Source: JANLTP01 sp031363055 (GTDB taxonomy: Bacteria > Pseudomonadota > Gammaproteobacteria > Burkholderiales > Burkholderiaceae_E). Taken from it: a stretch of 6,025 nucleotides of DNA. The stretch lies in assembly GCA_031363055.1 (NCBI GenBank), contig JANLTP010000186.1, positions 1 through 6,025 of the forward strand, in the 5' to 3' direction. The notes beneath the pieces were generated by a model. That model did not search any database. It was not told where the DNA came from and was given only the letters and a program-made list of their open reading frames with translations. The translations under genes and the position numbers were made by a program. Below, piece after piece: positions 4,676 through 6,025 of this stretch; position 1 is the stretch's first letter; every line of letters begins with the position of its first letter.

Positions 4676-6025
4676 TCAGGCCTTGGCGATATTTTCTTTC
4701 GTGAACGGCATCACCCGAACCCGTTTGCCATTGGCAGCAGCAGCCATCGCGTTAGCGGCAGCAGCCATCACCAGTGCGGTCACCGGCTCGCCAATACCAC
4801 CCGGCTTCTCGGAGCTCTTGACCAGATGGATGTCCATGGTCGGCGCTTCATTCATGCGCATCAGCGGATAGTTATTGAAGTTGGTCTGCTGGACACGGCC
4901 TTTGTCAAACGTGATTTCGTCATAGAGCGCGGCCGTCAGGCCAAACACAATGCTCGACTGGATCTGCGCGGCGACCGTATCCGGGTTGACCATCAGGCCG
5001 ACGTCGGCGACCGTAGTCGTCTTCGAGACCTTCAGTTCACCACCGACCATCGACGCTTCAACGACCATCGCGATGTACGAGTCGTAACCTTCCATCAGCG
5101 CAATACCGCGACCGACACCGGCTTTCGGCGGTGTCGACCAGCCTGCGCGTGCAGCGGCTTCCTTGAGCACATTGGCGAAACGGGGCTTGTCGCCCAGCAG
5201 CGCCATCCGATACTCAAACGGATCCTTGCCGGCCGCCTTGGCGCATTCGTCCATGAAACACTCATTGGCGAAGACGTTGAACGGATGGCTAACCGAACGC
5301 CAGTAACCAACCCGCACACCGCTGTCATGAATGACCAGGTTATGGGCCGTATTGGCGATTGCATACGGACCGACGGCTGCCTCGACCATGAACGGGTCCA
5401 GGGTATCTTTCGGCAAGCCGAAGGCGCGCTGCGTAACCGACTGCGAGGTGACCTTGAAGTCCAGGGCGATGGGCTTGCCGGCGGCATCCAGCGCTGCTTC
5501 CACCTGGTTGTAGGCGGCCGGGCGATAGAAGTCGTGGGTGGTGTCATCTTCCCGCGACCAGAGCAGTTTGACCGGACGGCCAACGGCCTTGGCCAACTGC
5601 GCGGCCTGAATGATCATGTCGAGTTCGATACGACGACCGAAACCGCCACCCAGGAAGGTGGTCTTGACGGTGACGTCTTCCGGCTTGACGCCCAGCACGC
5701 CGGCAACGGCGCCTGCGGCACCTTGCTGGAACTGCGTCGGGCCGACCAGCAGAACCTTGCCGTCCTTGACACTGGCGGTAAAGTTTTGCGGCTCGAGCGG
5801 CGCGTGCGCCAGATACGGTGACCAGTATTCGGCCTTGACCGTTTTGGCACCGGTTTTCATGGCCGCTGCGACATCTCCGACCGGCTTACCGATGGCAAAT
5901 TTCTTGCCCGTGCCGGCTGCGGCCTTGATGCCTTCGGCAATGCCAGCGGAGTTCAATGCTGCGCCTGCGCCTTCATCCCACTCGATCTTGACCAGCTCGC
6001 GGGCCTTTTTGGCACGCCAGTAGGA
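4676..6025 (-). CDS. Xanthine dehydrogenase-family molybdopterin-binding subunit, IorB-like (C-terminal part, truncated by window)
   Basis: The frame stays open through the right edge, reading SYWRAKKARELVKIEWDEGA before the TTG at 5956, so that TTG is internal. About 449 residues are visible, against roughly 700-750 for a full subunit. The family hydroxylates N-heterocycles or oxidises aldehydes using a molybdenum cytosine dinucleotide cofactor, with a separate small 2Fe-2S subunit; many are exported by the Tat pathway. Seen, counted from the right edge: YLAHAPLEPQNFTA (71-84), the cofactor-binding GGGFGRR (126-132, bases 5650-5630), LLWSREDDTTHDFYRPAAYN (154-173), and near the C-terminus GGIGEP, whose Glu413 (bases 4789-4787) is at the place of the family's catalytic base. 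EPLEP-like and REDD..HDFYRP wording is typical of isoquinoline 1-oxidoreductase beta and related aldehyde dehydrogenases rather than xanthine dehydrogenase. The substrate cannot be told from sequence. It converges on the propeller gene with a terminator between them. Confidence 0.9.
   Translation of the reverse strand, partial: SYWRAKKARELVKIEWDEGAGAALNSAGIAEGIKAAAGTGKKFAIGKPVGDVAAAMKTGAKTVKAEYWSPYLAHAPLEPQNFTASVKDGKVLLVGPTQFQQGAAGAVAGVLGVKPEDVTVKTTFLGGGFGRRIELDMIIQAAQLAKAVGRPVKLLWSREDDTTHDFYRPAAYNQVEAALDAAGKPIALDFKVTSQSVTQRAFGLPKDTLDPFMVEAAVGPYAIANTAHNLVIHDSGVRVGYWRSVSHPFNVFANECFMDECAKAAGKDPFEYRMALLGDKPRFANVLKEAAARAGWSTPPKAGVGRGIALMEGYDSYIAMVVEASMVGGELKVSKTTTVADVGLMVNPDTVAAQIQSSIVFGLTAALYDEITFDKGRVQQTNFNNYPLMRMNEAPTMDIHLVKSSEKPGGIGEPVTALVMAAAANAMAAAANGKRVRVMPFTKENIAKA

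Noticed and set aside
4720..4775. Repeated GGCAGCAGC(AGC)CATC near the hydroxylase 3' end
   Set aside because: Two short Ala-rich codon runs (MAAAANAM AAAANG) in a helix that is normally alanine-rich in this family; no excess length against the family pattern and not a mobile repeat.
4655..5821. Long 388-codon plus-strand open frame opposite the molybdenum hydroxylase gene
   Set aside because: The minus-strand frame has clear family motifs along its length, including GGGFGRR and GGIGEP. The plus-strand translation is rich in Arg, His, Asp and Gly with no recognisable domain, and it runs through the terminator hairpin region; it is a GC-driven mirror frame.
1..6025. Mobile element, CRISPR array, tRNA or attachment site
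   Set aside because: No transposase or integrase frame, no spaced direct repeats, no cloverleaf-like sequence and no terminal inverted repeats were seen.

Overview
The window looks like chromosomal DNA from a GC-rich (roughly 58-60% by eye) Gram-negative bacterium, most likely a gamma- or betaproteobacterium. It carries two predicted outer-envelope lipoproteins with lipobox signal peptides, a DUF6502-type helix-turn-helix protein, a molybdenum hydroxylase large subunit and a short-type methionine synthase. There is no tRNA, rRNA, CRISPR array, transposase or integrase, and coding density is high. The species cannot be named from the sequence alone.

Layout, left to right. (1) 2-499, plus strand: the C-terminal ~165 residues of a cobalamin-independent, MetE-core-like methionine synthase with all four zinc ligands; the rest lies off the left edge. 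(2) A 50-bp convergent gap. (3) 550-1374 and 1367-2254, both minus strand: a two-gene operon, transcribed leftwards, of a DUF6502 protein (probable transcription regulator) and a DUF5666 lipoprotein. The lipoprotein start overlaps the DUF6502 stop by 8 nt and has a strong Shine-Dalgarno inside the upstream gene. (4) 2255-2351: a 97-bp divergent promoter region with two related 15-bp operator-like sites. (5) 2352-4625, plus strand: a 757-residue lipoprotein with the secreted beta-propeller domain of the PF09826 type. (6) 4626-4675: a convergent gap with one strong GC hairpin that works as a bidirectional terminator, better on the minus strand. (7) 4676-6025, minus strand: the C-terminal ~449 residues of a xanthine dehydrogenase-family molybdopterin-binding subunit of the isoquinoline 1-oxidoreductase beta (IorB) type; its N-terminus lies off the right edge.

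The outer two genes are metabolic and look unrelated to the centre. The centre reads as a possible unit: a regulator, a lipoprotein in its operon and a divergently transcribed large beta-propeller lipoprotein. They share an intergenic region with a near-palindromic site (arms TGGGA/TCCCA) in the spacer of the rightward promoter, and a second copy directly before the regulator's start codon. The simplest model is that DUF6502 represses its own operon and the propeller gene; this is inference. It is the best candidate here for an undescribed system.
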